61,869 nt of DNA, taken from assembly GCA_011390335.1 (NCBI GenBank), contig JAABSO010000025.1:1-61869 (forward strand). The letters run 5' to 3'. The translations under genes and the position numbers were made by a program. Source of the stretch: Desulfotignum sp. (GTDB lineage: Bacteria > Desulfobacterota > Desulfobacteria > Desulfobacterales > Desulfobacteraceae). Below the pieces are notes generated by a model. The model saw only the letters and a program-made list of their open reading frames with translations, was not told where the DNA came from and made no database searches. Below, in pieces: positions 9,385 through 18,031 of the stretch (the stretch's first letter is position 1; every line of letters begins with the position of its first letter).

Positions 9385-9412
9385 AGTCTATCAAATCTTT
9401 TTTGAATATCAA
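9385..9412 (-). promoter_or_regulatory. Possible promoter of the nqr-pyr operon
   Basis: On the minus strand TTGATA (9412-9407) is followed after 16 nt by TAGACT (9390-9385), about 60 nt before the nqrA ATG. The match is fair only. It lies in the only sizeable gap upstream of a run of ten co-directional genes. Confidence 0.3.
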
Positions 9413-9512
9413 CACAAAAAATTTTACATATTTTAACACAAAGGGTTTGGGCCAGCAATGGATGTTTTTTCATCTTGATTTTTCGGTCCAGGTTATATAG
9501 AAGAAAATTTCA

Positions 9513-9935
9513 GTGCTTGAAAAACCGGATAACAAGGATTTGGTGAAGCCAATGGATCAAACCACGGTGGACAACATCTTTACAAGGGAATTCTGCGATG
9601 AACTTTTGCCCCCGGAAACCAGTGACCGGTTTTTCGAGGCCCTGTACGGGGATGTATCAGAAGGTGCCTACGATATCATGCTGGAATGTATTTCCATCAA
9701 GCCTGACAGGATTGTACTGGCATTCAATCTTACCCAGCGCCCGGGCAAATGCCTGGTGTGCAGCCTCACCTATGGGCTGCCCAATGTGTTTTCCCGTCAT
9801 CCCCTCATCAACATTACAGGCATTATCCAAAAAATCCGGGAGGCAGGGGTACCGGTGAAGGAATGGCGTCTGGGCCAGACCAGTGAAAACAGCAGCACCC
9901 TGCATGTGATTCCCCTGTATATTGACCTGGCATAA
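9513..9935 (+). CDS. Small conserved protein, function unknown
   Basis: Up to 140 aa from GTG at 9513; ATG at 9552 (MDQTTVDNIF) is an alternative start. It is an acidic cytoplasmic protein without membrane segments. It has an LPPETSDRFFEALYGDVSEG segment, a single CLVC pair in the middle (RPGKCLVCSLTYGLP) and a regular C-terminal strand STLHVIPLYIDLA. The pattern looks like a conserved single-domain protein of deltaproteobacteria, but I cannot name a function. It diverges from nqrA and converges on the cyclophilin gene across a hairpin. Confidence 0.65.
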   Translation: MLEKPDNKDLVKPMDQTTVDNIFTREFCDELLPPETSDRFFEALYGDVSEGAYDIMLECISIKPDRIVLAFNLTQRPGKCLVCSLTYGLPNVFSRHPLINITGIIQKIREAGVPVKEWRLGQTSENSSTLHVIPLYIDLA

Positions 9936-9952
9936 TGGCAGCATGCAGTAAC

Positions 9953-9979
9953 AAGCCGGACTGAAAGCCAGTCCGGCTT
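9953..9979. terminator. Hairpin between convergent genes
   Basis: A perfect 11-bp stem (AAGCCGGACTG at 9953-9963, its complement at 9969-9979) with a 5-nt loop lies between the plus-strand unknown gene and the minus-strand cyclophilin gene. It is well placed as a two-way terminator, but neither side has a strong T-run. Confidence 0.55.
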
Positions 9980-9988
9980 ATTGGGGTT

Positions 9989-10519
9989 CTATGCTTTGGG
10001 CAGTTTGGGAAAGCCTTTGTTCAGGATTTTGTTCCATTCGTCCAGCTGTGGTTTTATCTTTTTAAACAAGGCGCCCACATTGCCCTGGATGGAAATACTT
10101 TCGATGGTATCCCCCTGCGTAATGCTGTTTACCACCTTCTGGTCTGCTTCTCCTTCAACCACACCAAATACCGTGTGCATGCCGTCCAGGTGCGGGGTGG
10201 GCCCGTGGGTGATGAAAAATTGGGAACCATTGGTGCCGGGACCGGCATTGGCCATGGACAAAATTCCCGGTTTGTCATGCTTGAGGTCTTTTTTGCACTC
10301 ATCTTCGAAATTGTATCCAGGCCCACCCATGCCATTGCCATACGGGCATCCTCCCTGGACCATAAAATCATTGATCACCCGGTGAAATTTGAGACCGTTA
10401 TAGTATTGTCTTTTGGCAAGGTTGGCAAAATTGCCGCAGGTGACAGGGGTTTTGTCGGCAAATAATTTCAGACGGATGGTTCCTTTGCTGGTTTCCATGA
10501 CAGCAGTTAAATCAGGCAT
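9989..10519 (-). CDS. Peptidyl-prolyl cis-trans isomerase, cyclophilin type
   Basis: 176 aa. It isomerises prolyl peptide bonds and assists protein folding. Cyclophilin markers are present in order: [13 protein letters not shown] (catalytic Arg-Phe region), [10 protein letters not shown] (GSQFFI motif) and LDGMHTVFG. There is no signal peptide, so it should be cytoplasmic, like PpiB. The insert [14 protein letters not shown] and the C-terminal extension [19 protein letters not shown] go slightly beyond the minimal fold. It is monocistronic, with the promoter region in the 206-nt gap to 10726. Confidence 0.93.
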   Translation of the reverse strand: MPDLTAVMETSKGTIRLKLFADKTPVTCGNFANLAKRQYYNGLKFHRVINDFMVQGGCPYGNGMGGPGYNFEDECKKDLKHDKPGILSMANAGPGTNGSQFFITHGPTPHLDGMHTVFGVVEGEADQKVVNSITQGDTIESISIQGNVGALFKKIKPQLDEWNKILNKGFPKLPKA

Positions 10520-10725
10520 GTAGATCTCCTTTATATTAAAAAAACAAAAATATTACCCATCATAAGTGCTTGTTCAAAATTGTCAATGACACACAGGTCA
10601 TTCTGGATATTTGCCATATAAATATATGTGACGCTGATTCGACATGCAATTCCCCTGGGTCATTTGTTATTTTGTGATCTTTTTTTTGCTTTGTCTTGTG
10701 GTTTGATATAAATTAGTTCTGTGAT

Positions 10726-10983
10726 GTGAATATAACAGGCTGCCGGGAAAAGGGAAAAAAACCAGTGAAAGCATACGAAAAAAAATTCAGGGCCATCATT
10801 GACAAACTTGCCCAAAAAGTGCTGCATATCCGGTCTGAAATGCCCATTATCCTGTGGTGCGGTTTCAGTGAAGACATTTCAGAAGAGACAGCCATCAGAA
10901 TGGGTATTAAAAAATATATGCAAAAACCCATTCGCAACCACGATCTTCTGAAAGCCATGCGGCATATCCTTTATGAAAAATGA
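10726..10983 (+). pseudogene. C-terminal half of a response-regulator receiver domain
   Basis: 85 codons from GTG 10726. The readable part matches only the second half of a CheY-like receiver: MPIILWCGFSED (beta-4), AIRMGIKKYMQKP (beta-5 with the conserved Lys-Pro) and a final helix. The acidic pocket, the phospho-acceptor Asp and the first half of the domain are missing. The sequence upstream is AT-rich and shows no matching coding sequence. It is most likely the remnant of a longer sensor or regulator. It ends within the start of the M24 peptidase gene (11-nt overlap). Confidence 0.6.
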
Positions 10984-12172
10984 ATCCCTTCTGACTCCGG
11001 CCAGCGAAATCGCTGACCGGATCAGTCATCTGAAATGCCATATGGAAAAAATCGGCATGGATGCTGTGTTTCTGACCCATAAGCCGGATATCTATTATTT
11101 TTCAGGAACAGCCCAGGATGCATATCTGTATGTCCCTGTGGACAATGATCCATTGCTCTTTGTCAAACAATATCTGCCCCGGGCCCGCTGTGAAACAGGT
11201 ATTGCCCACGTGGTACCCATCGCATCCGTCACCCGTATCCCGGAAAGGATCAAAGAAATCTATACCACCGGTGCCCGGTCCATCGGCCTGGCCTTTGATG
11301 TGGTGCCGGTGCGTGATTTTCAGTTCTTTCAATCTTTGTTTTCCCCGGCGGTTTTTGCGGATGCCACCCCGTTGATTACCAGCTGCCGCATGATCAAATC
11401 CGACTGGGAGATCAGCCGGATGGCGGATGCGGCCAGGGTGTCAAAAGACACTTTTGCATTCATATGCGAAAATCTTGTGCCTGAAGAAACAGAGATCGCT
11501 TTTTGCGGCCGCATTGAGGCCTTTGCCCGGTCTATCGGCCATTCAGGCAAGCTTCTGGTGCGCCATTACCGGGCTGAAGGGTTTGCCCATCATCTGTTGA
11601 GCGGCAGCTCCGGGGGTCTTGGCGGTGCTCTGGACAGCCCGGTGAGCGGTGCCGGTACCTGCAGTGCCTACCCGTTCGGGGCCGGCCATAAACTGATCCG
11701 GAAAAATGAGCCTGTACTCATGGATCTTGGTACCATGGTCAACGGATATCACATGGATGAAACCCGGATGCTGGTGATGGGAAAAATGCCGCCCCAGGCA
11801 GAACAGGCCGGTCTGGCCGCCATAGAGATCCTTCACCATGTCAAGAATATCATGGTTCCGGGTACCACGGTGGATCAGGTGTTCACCGCAGCCATGGGCA
11901 GGGCGCAAAAACTGGACCTGGGATCTTCTTTTCTGGGGTTGCCGGAACTCAAGTCCCGGTTCATCGGCCATGGTATCGGCCTGGAACTGGTGGAAGACCC
12001 CATCCTGGCCCGGGGACGTAACACCGAACTTGCGCCCGGCATGGTGTTTGCCGTGGAACCCAAATTTATTTTCAAAGACAGGTTTGCCGCAGGCGTTGAA
12101 AGCGTTATTCATATAACGGATAAAGGGCCCCGGTTTCTGAGCCTGACCGAAAACCGGATTTTTGTCGTCTGA
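10973..12172 (+). CDS. M24-family metallopeptidase (Xaa-Pro peptidase-like)
   Basis: 399 aa with two domains: an N-terminal creatinase/prolidase-like domain (about 15-150) and a C-terminal pita-bread domain. The five metal ligands of the family can be placed: Asp in VLMDLGT, Asp in GYHMDETRM, His in FIGHGIGLEL, Glu in FAVEPKF and Glu in AGVESVIHI. It probably cleaves Xaa-Pro dipeptides or removes N-terminal residues before proline. Creatinase-like activity on small molecules cannot be excluded. It is followed after 2 nt by an AEC transporter gene, so the pair may take up or export and process a related compound. Confidence 0.9.
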   Translation: MKNESLLTPASEIADRISHLKCHMEKIGMDAVFLTHKPDIYYFSGTAQDAYLYVPVDNDPLLFVKQYLPRARCETGIAHVVPIASVTRIPERIKEIYTTGARSIGLAFDVVPVRDFQFFQSLFSPAVFADATPLITSCRMIKSDWEISRMADAARVSKDTFAFICENLVPEETEIAFCGRIEAFARSIGHSGKLLVRHYRAEGFAHHLLSGSSGGLGGALDSPVSGAGTCSAYPFGAGHKLIRKNEPVLMDLGTMVNGYHMDETRMLVMGKMPPQAEQAGLAAIEILHHVKNIMVPGTTVDQVFTAAMGRAQKLDLGSSFLGLPELKSRFIGHGIGLELVEDPILARGRNTELAPGMVFAVEPKFIFKDRFAAGVESVIHITDKGPRFLSLTENRIFVV

Positions 12173-12174
12173 AC

Positions 12175-13089
12175 ATGCTGGTCATCAATACCATATTCCC
12201 TTTGTTTGCCCTGCTGCTTTTGGGGCGGCTGCTCAAATTTTACGGCATGACCGATGACCGGTTCCTTGCCATGTCAGACCGCCTGGTCTACTACATCTTT
12301 TTTCCTGCCATGCTGTTCTGGAAAATCGGCGGCAGCGGACCGGATCAGGGAATAGACGCCGGGCTTTTTTTTGCCGGACTTATCGGGGTACTCCTGGCTT
12401 TTCTGGCAAGCCTCTGGGCCATCCGGTTTTTTCGTATTTCACATTTCCAGGCAGGTTCTTTCTGCCAGGCCTGTTTCCGGTTCAACACCTATATCGGCAT
12501 GGCCATTGTCCTGACGGTTCTGGGAGAAGACGGGGTCCGCCATTTTGGTATTCTGGCCGGAATTGTCATTCCGTTGATCAATGTGCTGTCGGTATCCGTG
12601 CTGGTGTGGTATTCAGACCAGAAACTGGCACCCCGGGAAAAAGTGCGGTATTTTATCCGGGCCCTGGTGTCCAATCCGCTGATTATCGGGTGCGCTGCCG
12701 GGTTCTTGTTTTCCAGATCCGGTCTTGATTTTCCCTTGTTTGTCCGCAACAGTTTTTCATTGATGACATCTGTAACCCTTCCTCTGGCATTGATATCCAT
12801 TGGCGGATCTTTACAGTTCAAGGGGCTTGCCGACCATACCCGGCTGTCATTGCTGGCTGCCGGGATCAAGCTTGCGTTTCTGCCGGTAACAGGTTTTGTC
12901 CTGCTGACGCTTTTCCAGGTGACCGGCATTGCCTTTACCGTGGGGATGATCTTTTTTGCCCTGCCCACATCCACAGCCATCTATGTGCTGTCAGGTCAGC
13001 TGAATTCAGATACAGACCTGGCAGCAGGGGCCATCATGATCTCCACACTGCTGTCGTTTGTGTCCCTGTCCCTTTCCCTGCTGATTTGA
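12175..13089 (+). CDS. AEC-family transporter (auxin efflux carrier type)
   Basis: 304 aa with about ten hydrophobic segments. It belongs to the AEC family of secondary carriers for organic and amino acids such as malate or malonate. Family markers are the NxxxPLFALLLLGRLLK-like first helix, RFNTYIGMAIVL in the middle and PTSTAIYVLSGQ near the end. The ATG follows the M24 peptidase stop by 2 nt, so the two are probably translationally coupled. The substrate cannot be read from sequence. Confidence 0.9.
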   Translation: MLVINTIFPLFALLLLGRLLKFYGMTDDRFLAMSDRLVYYIFFPAMLFWKIGGSGPDQGIDAGLFFAGLIGVLLAFLASLWAIRFFRISHFQAGSFCQACFRFNTYIGMAIVLTVLGEDGVRHFGILAGIVIPLINVLSVSVLVWYSDQKLAPREKVRYFIRALVSNPLIIGCAAGFLFSRSGLDFPLFVRNSFSLMTSVTLPLALISIGGSLQFKGLADHTRLSLLAAGIKLAFLPVTGFVLLTLFQVTGIAFTVGMIFFALPTSTAIYVLSGQLNSDTDLAAGAIMISTLLSFVSLSLSLLI

Positions 13090-13108
13090 AAAGGCAGTCT
13101 CCGGCCCC

Positions 13109-13269
13109 GCCCACGGTGGTATCCTGTGCCCGGTCCGCGACCCTGCGGGGGCTGGGTTCCATGTGCGTAATGAAATAGAACGATTCACTCTCTGACTGAA
13201 AGTATCCCGGTATATTGTACCAGGCCCCCTCCGGCTCTGACGGCCCGTTCACAGGATACCACCGTGGGC
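13109..13269. repeat. 20-bp perfect inverted repeats around a 121-nt spacer
   Basis: The arm at 13109-13128 is the exact reverse complement of 13250-13269. Partial pairing continues inward (CGG at 13131-13133 with CCG at 13245-13247, and further GC-rich stretches). The whole could fold into an imperfect hairpin of ~160 nt. It fills the gap between the convergent AEC carrier and TetR genes. It may be a miniature inverted-repeat element or a structured RNA; no target-site duplication was identified. Confidence 0.8.
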
Positions 13270-13307
13270 TCCCCATAGCGCGCACGCAGCTATGGCAAAT
13301 ATCCAGT

Positions 13308-13949
13308 TTATTGTACTGATATCCGGTCAGCAGAACTGGTGCCGGATTTTGCTGCACCCAGGGCCTCGAGGGCACACTGGCGCATGGAGCCCGCAATCTC
13401 TTCCAGAGAGTGCAGGTCTTTGAGTGAATTGCGCAGTATGCCGAATCCTTCGGAGAGCGCCAGGATGTTGGCGGCGGCTTTTTCCTTGTCCTTAACCGTG
13501 ACAAGTCCGGCATCTTCCCAGGAAGCAATCTCTTTGACACCAAAGGCAATGAATTTTTTCTGCATGTCCTGGATACGTTCCCGGATTTCGGGATTTCTGA
13601 AACCCATGGCATAACAGGACCAGAAAACCGCGTCCCGCTGGGGCCCTTTGCCGCTGGTGCTGAACAGTATTCGCATAAGGCCCTGGAACCGTGCTTGGGG
13701 CGTGGTAAATTTTTCCAGCTCTTCGTGGTAGGTCTCCATGGAAATTTTGAACAGATAATCCACCATTTCCATGATCAGGCCTTCTTTGCTTTTAAAATAA
13801 TGGATTAAAAGCCCGGAATTGACCCCCATGCGGTTGGCTATTTTACCGATGGTCATACCCATAAAACCTTCTTCTTCCACCACCTTGTATGTGTGGCGCA
13901 GAATTTCAGGTTTCCGGATGTGGGATATGCTTTTTCGGCCCATGCCCAA
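13308..13949 (-). CDS. TetR/AcrR-family transcriptional regulator
   Basis: 213 aa. The N-terminal helix-turn-helix spans about residues 12-60 (KPEILRHTYKVVEEEGFMGM, then IGKIANRMGVNSGLLIHYFK), as in TetR-type DNA-binding domains. The remaining ~150 residues form a helical ligand domain of unknown specificity, and a BetI-like subgroup is possible from the HTH wording. It faces away from cooS in gene order but lies on the same strand, 162 nt after the cooS stop, so it probably has its own promoter in 13950-14035. Confidence 0.9.
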   Translation of the reverse strand: MGMGRKSISHIRKPEILRHTYKVVEEEGFMGMTIGKIANRMGVNSGLLIHYFKSKEGLIMEMVDYLFKISMETYHEELEKFTTPQARFQGLMRILFSTSGKGPQRDAVFWSCYAMGFRNPEIRERIQDMQKKFIAFGVKEIASWEDAGLVTVKDKEKAAANILALSEGFGILRNSLKDLHSLEEIAGSMRQCALEALGAAKSGTSSADRISVQ

Positions 13950-14035
13950 GGTCCTTATTTTTGATTGTCTGTATGCTTATTTATATAAAGCCTTGGTGCA
14001 TGGATGTCAATTTTTTTCATCACCGGAATAAAGAA

Positions 14036-14092
14036 CCCCCGGGGCGGTTTCCAGCCATTTTTGCCGGCTGTTTCAGGAAACCGCCCCGGGGG
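14036..14092 (-). terminator. Strong hairpin downstream of cooS
   Basis: A 17-bp perfect GC-rich stem (14036-14052 with 14076-14092) has an inner loop that can itself pair (AGCC/GGCT). It starts 20 nt past the cooS stop. In the minus direction it is followed by TTCTTTATT, a weak T-tract, so it could act as an intrinsic terminator or an mRNA-stabilising end. Confidence 0.65.
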
Positions 14093-14111
14093 GAAGGTAA
14101 GATAATGATTA

Positions 14112-16073
14112 TCAGGCAATGGCCCGGCGGTCGTTCATGTCCACCAGGGTTCTTTCCCGTACCTTGTCAATGCCCAGTTGTTTGCGCTTTTTGTCAATGT
14201 GCGCAATCATGAGTTTCGCAATTTCAATGGGATCTTTGCCTGTTCCCCATTTGCCGTAACCCTGCTGTTCCAGACCGTTGAACAGCAGATCATGGAACCG
14301 GGTGCCCGCAATGGTGGGAAACCCGATGCCGAATACCGTGTATACACCGGATGCCACAAAATACTGGCCGATGGCCAGCGCTTTTTCACTCATCCATTCC
14401 GGGGCGCATCCGGCAACCGGTAAATCAGCAATGCTGTTGCCCAGGCCCCCGGCCTTGACCATGGCGGATGCGGCAATGAGAATCCTGGTATTGTCCACAC
14501 AGGAACCCAGCCCCAGCACCGGCGGCATGCCCACGGTTTCACAGACCTCGGCAAGGCCGGGACCTGCCAGAGCACCGGCTTCCGGTGTCAGAAACCCTGC
14601 CTTGGACAGGGCGATCTGGGAGCAGCCGGTCTGGAGAACCAGAACATCATTGCGGATCAGTTCTTTTACCAGTTCCACATGAATATAATCCTGCTGGACC
14701 TTGGGGTTTGTGCAGCCCACCACACCGGCCACACCCCGTATCCGGCCGTTCATGATGTTGTCATTCAGGGGGGAATAAGAGCCCCTGAAGGTGCCGCCCA
14801 GCATGTACTCAATGTACTCATGGGTAAACCCCTGGACACCTTTCTGGATCTGGTTGGGGATCTGGATCGGCATGCTGCGGGAGCCGAACCGGGAAATGGC
14901 CTTGGTTAAGACCTGATCTGTGCAGGCCCGGGGATCTGCTTCTTCGAATTCAATATGGGTGGCCCCTTCGATATGGGCCCGGTCGCTGGTGGTGATAAAA
15001 TGGGTGTCATAACATTTGGCCACCTGGGCAAGTCCCTGTTTGATACACTGGATATCCACCACCATGGCATCCACAGCCCCTGTGACCAGCACCGCTTCTG
15101 TTGATGAGAAATTGCCGGCATGGGGAATCCCGTGGCGGGACATCATTTCCGCGCCGGAACAGCACATGCCCACCAGGTTAATGCCGGCGGCCCCCTTGTC
15201 TTTGGCTGCCTGGATGAAGAAGGGATCATTCACGGCAGCCAGCATGCCTTCGAACATGGCAGGCTCATGGCCGTGGACAATGACATTGACATGGTCTTCC
15301 TTGAGCACGCCCATGTTGACCTCGGCGAGTATGGGAGACGGCGTGCCGAACATGATGTCGGACAGTTCCGTGGCCACCATGGAGCCGCCCCACCCGTCAG
15401 CAAGGGCCGTCCGGCTGATCTGCTTGATCAGGCTGTTGTAGTCCTGGTCGCACCCGATGTGGGTCCGGCTCATCATTTCCATGACCTCTTTCATGGCACC
15501 CCTGGGCACGATGCCGCCTTTGCGCCACTGTTCCAAGGTCGCTTCAGGTGCCAGCCGGGTAAACGGCATCTCTCCGTCCACATTGGAAAAGGTTTTTTCC
15601 AGCTCATCGCACAGATCTTTTGCCACAGCATCAATCTCCCGGTCCTGGGTATCAATGCCAAGCGAATCGGCAAGTTTTTCCAGTTTCAAGGTATCGTCAA
15701 TGGTAAAGTCTGTGATCTTTTTTTCCACGATCCCTTTGAATAATTTGAGGATATGCATGCCGTGATCGTTGTGGGAGGCTGATCCGGTTGCCACGTTCCG
15801 GCCCAGGTTCCTGGCCATGATGGTGTCAATGGTGGCACCGCAGATGCCCACTTTTTTGTAAGGGTCTTTGGGATTGAGGCGGCAGGGTCCCATGTAGCAG
15901 TGTTTGCAGCAGGCTGATTCCACCCCGATGGGGCAGGGTTTCATGTCTGTGGCCCGGTCAAGGGCAATTACTACGCCGTCTTTTCTGGCTTTTTCCAGCA
16001 TCTGGCTGGTGGCTTCGCAGGTGGTACGTTCTGATGCAGGCACCTGTTTGGTAAGGGATGTATCTTTGGCCAT
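14112..16073 (-). CDS. cooS: Anaerobic carbon monoxide dehydrogenase, catalytic subunit
   Basis: 653 aa, normal for a monofunctional Ni-Fe CODH. It oxidises CO to CO2 or the reverse. N-terminal cysteines for the D and B clusters lie in CPIGVESACCKHCYMGPCRL and GICGATID. The C-cluster ligands can all be placed: His in NVIVHGHEPAM, then Cys in LVGMCCSGAE, VVDIQCIKQG, GVVGCTNPKV, LQTGCSQIA and GLGSCVDN. Nothing in the active site looks damaged. No cooF ferredoxin, cooC nickel ATPase or acetyl-CoA synthase subunit is nearby. It may serve CO detoxification, redox balancing or energy gain with unlinked partners. An AAGGAGA ribosome site precedes the ATG. Confidence 0.97.
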   Translation of the reverse strand: MAKDTSLTKQVPASERTTCEATSQMLEKARKDGVVIALDRATDMKPCPIGVESACCKHCYMGPCRLNPKDPYKKVGICGATIDTIMARNLGRNVATGSASHNDHGMHILKLFKGIVEKKITDFTIDDTLKLEKLADSLGIDTQDREIDAVAKDLCDELEKTFSNVDGEMPFTRLAPEATLEQWRKGGIVPRGAMKEVMEMMSRTHIGCDQDYNSLIKQISRTALADGWGGSMVATELSDIMFGTPSPILAEVNMGVLKEDHVNVIVHGHEPAMFEGMLAAVNDPFFIQAAKDKGAAGINLVGMCCSGAEMMSRHGIPHAGNFSSTEAVLVTGAVDAMVVDIQCIKQGLAQVAKCYDTHFITTSDRAHIEGATHIEFEEADPRACTDQVLTKAISRFGSRSMPIQIPNQIQKGVQGFTHEYIEYMLGGTFRGSYSPLNDNIMNGRIRGVAGVVGCTNPKVQQDYIHVELVKELIRNDVLVLQTGCSQIALSKAGFLTPEAGALAGPGLAEVCETVGMPPVLGLGSCVDNTRILIAASAMVKAGGLGNSIADLPVAGCAPEWMSEKALAIGQYFVASGVYTVFGIGFPTIAGTRFHDLLFNGLEQQGYGKWGTGKDPIEIAKLMIAHIDKKRKQLGIDKVRERTLVDMNDRRAIA

Positions 16074-16190
16074 AATGATCTCCTTAAAATTTATTAAAAA
16101 GGGGGTATTATTGTTACAATATTAATTAATTTTGCAATTGAACTGTTTAGTCCGTAAGATATCGGCTAAAATATTTTTATTCCGTTTTTT

Positions 16191-16937
16191 TTAAATAACA
16201 TCCATGGCCGCAAACCGTGGTTCATGCAAAGGAATGAGGATGTCTGCTCTTTTTTTGACGGATTCCAGGATATCATAGGCAGCATAGGCATCCACATGGG
16301 TACCCGGCGGGATTACCGCCATCTCCATGCCAAGGATTTCGGGCGGGGGATTCAGGTTTTCATCAATAATGCAGAATCCTGTTATGGCTGCTGTGCCTTT
16401 AGGGGTTTCAACCATCACGGTCATGCCGCCTCTGGTGTGGGCCGGCGTGTGCATCACCTGGATGCCGTGAACAATTTCCCTGTCGCTGTTTATGGTCTGT
16501 ATCTGGCCGTTTTCTTCAATATCCTCGATATAGTCTTCCAGGTACCGGTAATCCAGAGGATGGGGGTCGTGGATCGCCTCCATCTCTTTTTCATGGATAA
16601 AAAACCGGGCGTTTTCGCATTTATAGTCATTTTCGCAATGATCGGTGTGCAGGTGGGTGTGGATGACGATATCTATATCTGCAGGCGCCAGGCCGTGACG
16701 GGCCAATCCCTGTTCAAAGGTGTAAATTTTGCCGTTGATGGCGGTTTCCCTGTCTTTGGACTGTATGGGGTGCATCTCTCCTGTGTCCACCAGGATGGTT
16801 TTATCTGCCCCTTTGATGAGCCAGGCATAGATGGGGATGGTATATGTCTGGCCCTGGCCGTATTGAAAAGTCATCATGCTTTTATCAAATACTTTGGTTC
16901 CCAGAACAATGGGATGGATGGTAAATGGTGTTGTCAT
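16191..16937 (-). CDS. MBL-fold hydrolase, N-acyl-homoserine-lactonase-like
   Basis: 248 aa metallo-beta-lactamase fold. The HxHxDH metal motif is HTHLHTDH, preceded by an ILVDTGE strand; later ligands are His in HTPAHTRGG, an Asp-type position near CIIDEN and His in PLHEPRF. The arrangement matches the AHL-lactonase/AttM-like branch, but members hydrolyse various lactones and esters, so the substrate is open. It lies 13 nt downstream of the winged-helix-like gene and 117 nt upstream of cooS, all on one strand. Confidence 0.88.
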   Translation of the reverse strand: MTTPFTIHPIVLGTKVFDKSMMTFQYGQGQTYTIPIYAWLIKGADKTILVDTGEMHPIQSKDRETAINGKIYTFEQGLARHGLAPADIDIVIHTHLHTDHCENDYKCENARFFIHEKEMEAIHDPHPLDYRYLEDYIEDIEENGQIQTINSDREIVHGIQVMHTPAHTRGGMTVMVETPKGTAAITGFCIIDENLNPPPEILGMEMAVIPPGTHVDAYAAYDILESVKKRADILIPLHEPRFAAMDVI

Positions 16938-16950
16938 GATAATTTTGCCT

Positions 16951-17481
16951 CTATGCTGAAATAATGGTGTGCAGTTTTTCGGTCAAGGCCGGGGAACTGC
17001 TTTGTTTCAGGTTCTGGTGAAGGGACCTGAAAATTTCTTTGATAATGCTTGTCTTGGGCTTTGGAGACAGCATCTGGACCTCGATGGTTTTGATGTCCAT
17101 CACCACCTCTTCCATCTGTGGATAGGCCTTTTTCCCCTGTGCCATCTCTTTTTTTACATCTGAAAGCAGCCTGTTCACAATTTCATGGCCGGATGCTTCA
17201 ATTACCTGGCCTTTGCCCAGATTCAGGCCAGAGCCGCCGGTACCTTCCGGCAGGTCAATATCAAGGGCCCCAAGCCCTTCAACCGTTATGCTGATGCTGC
17301 CTGACAACGTCTTTAATTCTGCATATCCCTGGATGAACAAAGATTCGGCCATGCTGCCGGCAGCAGTTTTTTCCAGTCCCAGGGCTGCACCGATATCATA
17401 CATGGACACTCGGGCTGAGGTGTCTCCCTGGGTCATGGTGTATAATTCATACAAAAACGCGTGTTCTTCGGGATTTTCCAT
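16951..17481 (-). CDS. Small winged-helix-like protein, function unknown
   Basis: 176 aa. The first ~75 residues (ELYTMTQGDTSARVSMYDIG, then LGLEKTAAGSMAESLFIQGY and SITVEGLGAL) read like a winged-helix domain of the kind found in small regulators. The C-terminal ~90 residues are helical and charged. No cysteines, signal or membrane helix are seen. It lies between the NifX-like and MBL genes with gaps of 50 and 13 nt, so an operon is likely. I do not recognise a named family. Confidence 0.6.
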   Translation of the reverse strand: MENPEEHAFLYELYTMTQGDTSARVSMYDIGAALGLEKTAAGSMAESLFIQGYAELKTLSGSISITVEGLGALDIDLPEGTGGSGLNLGKGQVIEASGHEIVNRLLSDVKKEMAQGKKAYPQMEEVVMDIKTIEVQMLSPKPKTSIIKEIFRSLHQNLKQSSSPALTEKLHTIISA

Positions 17482-17531
17482 ATTGTCCTTTCAGATCCGG
17501 CTGTAATCTGTAACAGTCCTTGTCTGATGCA

Positions 17532-17924
17532 TCAGTGGTGGTGGCCGCATCCCCCCTGTTTTTTATTTTTTTTGCCCTGGCACAGATCAAAGATGTGGAA
17601 AAGCTTGAGCTCTCCTGATTCCAACAATGCCAGGTTTTCAGCAACCGTGTCTTTTTGTGCTGCATATACCTTGATATCAGCATTGTGCAGGCCCCGCTGT
17701 CCCCCGTCGCCAATGCATTTTGTGACCACCGCATCAACGGCTTCCTCTTTGCTGATAACCCCGTTTTTGCAGCCGGCATCAGGGTTCGCGATTTTCTGGT
17801 TTTTTTTGACAGAAATATTTCTGGTTTCAAGATCCACCACCATAAAAAGTTCAGCCACACCAAAATGGTCATTGACCAGACTGTCAAGCCCCTTGTCTTC
17901 TGTTACCGGAAATGCGACTTTCAT
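17532..17924 (-). CDS. NifX/NafY-like dinitrogenase iron-molybdenum cofactor-type protein
   Basis: 130 aa. An N-terminal KVAFPVTEDKGLDSLVNDHFG and FMVVDLETRN give the NifX/NifB-C-terminal fold used to bind iron or Fe-Mo cofactor precursors. CKNGVISKEEAVDAVVTKCI adds two cysteines. The tail ends in GGCGHHH, a likely metal-binding tag. Such stand-alone proteins are common in anaerobes without nitrogenase, and their roles are poorly known. It is the first gene of the group leading toward cooS, so a role in metal handling for that enzyme is possible but inferred only. Confidence 0.85.
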   Translation of the reverse strand: MKVAFPVTEDKGLDSLVNDHFGVAELFMVVDLETRNISVKKNQKIANPDAGCKNGVISKEEAVDAVVTKCIGDGGQRGLHNADIKVYAAQKDTVAENLALLESGELKLFHIFDLCQGKKNKKQGGCGHHH

Positions 17925-17952
17925 GTATCCCTCCCTTTGTGTATCTTATCCC

Positions 17953-17971
17953 GGCAGGTGTCATGCCTGCC
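17953..17971. repeat. Short inverted repeat between operons
   Basis: GGCAGG (17953-17958) and CCTGCC (17966-17971) form a perfect 6-bp repeat around 7 nt. It is 29 nt upstream of the NifX-like ATG and 61 nt after the decarboxylase stop. It is placed as an operator or weak hairpin; no T-run follows. Confidence 0.4.
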
Positions 17972-18031
17972 ATATTTAAATATAATAAGGCATCAAATGG
18001 CAAAATCAACCATTGACAAGAAAATCAGGTG

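Noticed and set aside
9404..9414. FNR-like site (TTGAATATCAA) before nqrA
   Set aside because: The half-sites are TTGA and TCAA with 3 nt between; FNR needs TTGAT-4 nt-ATCAA. It may be part of the promoter instead.
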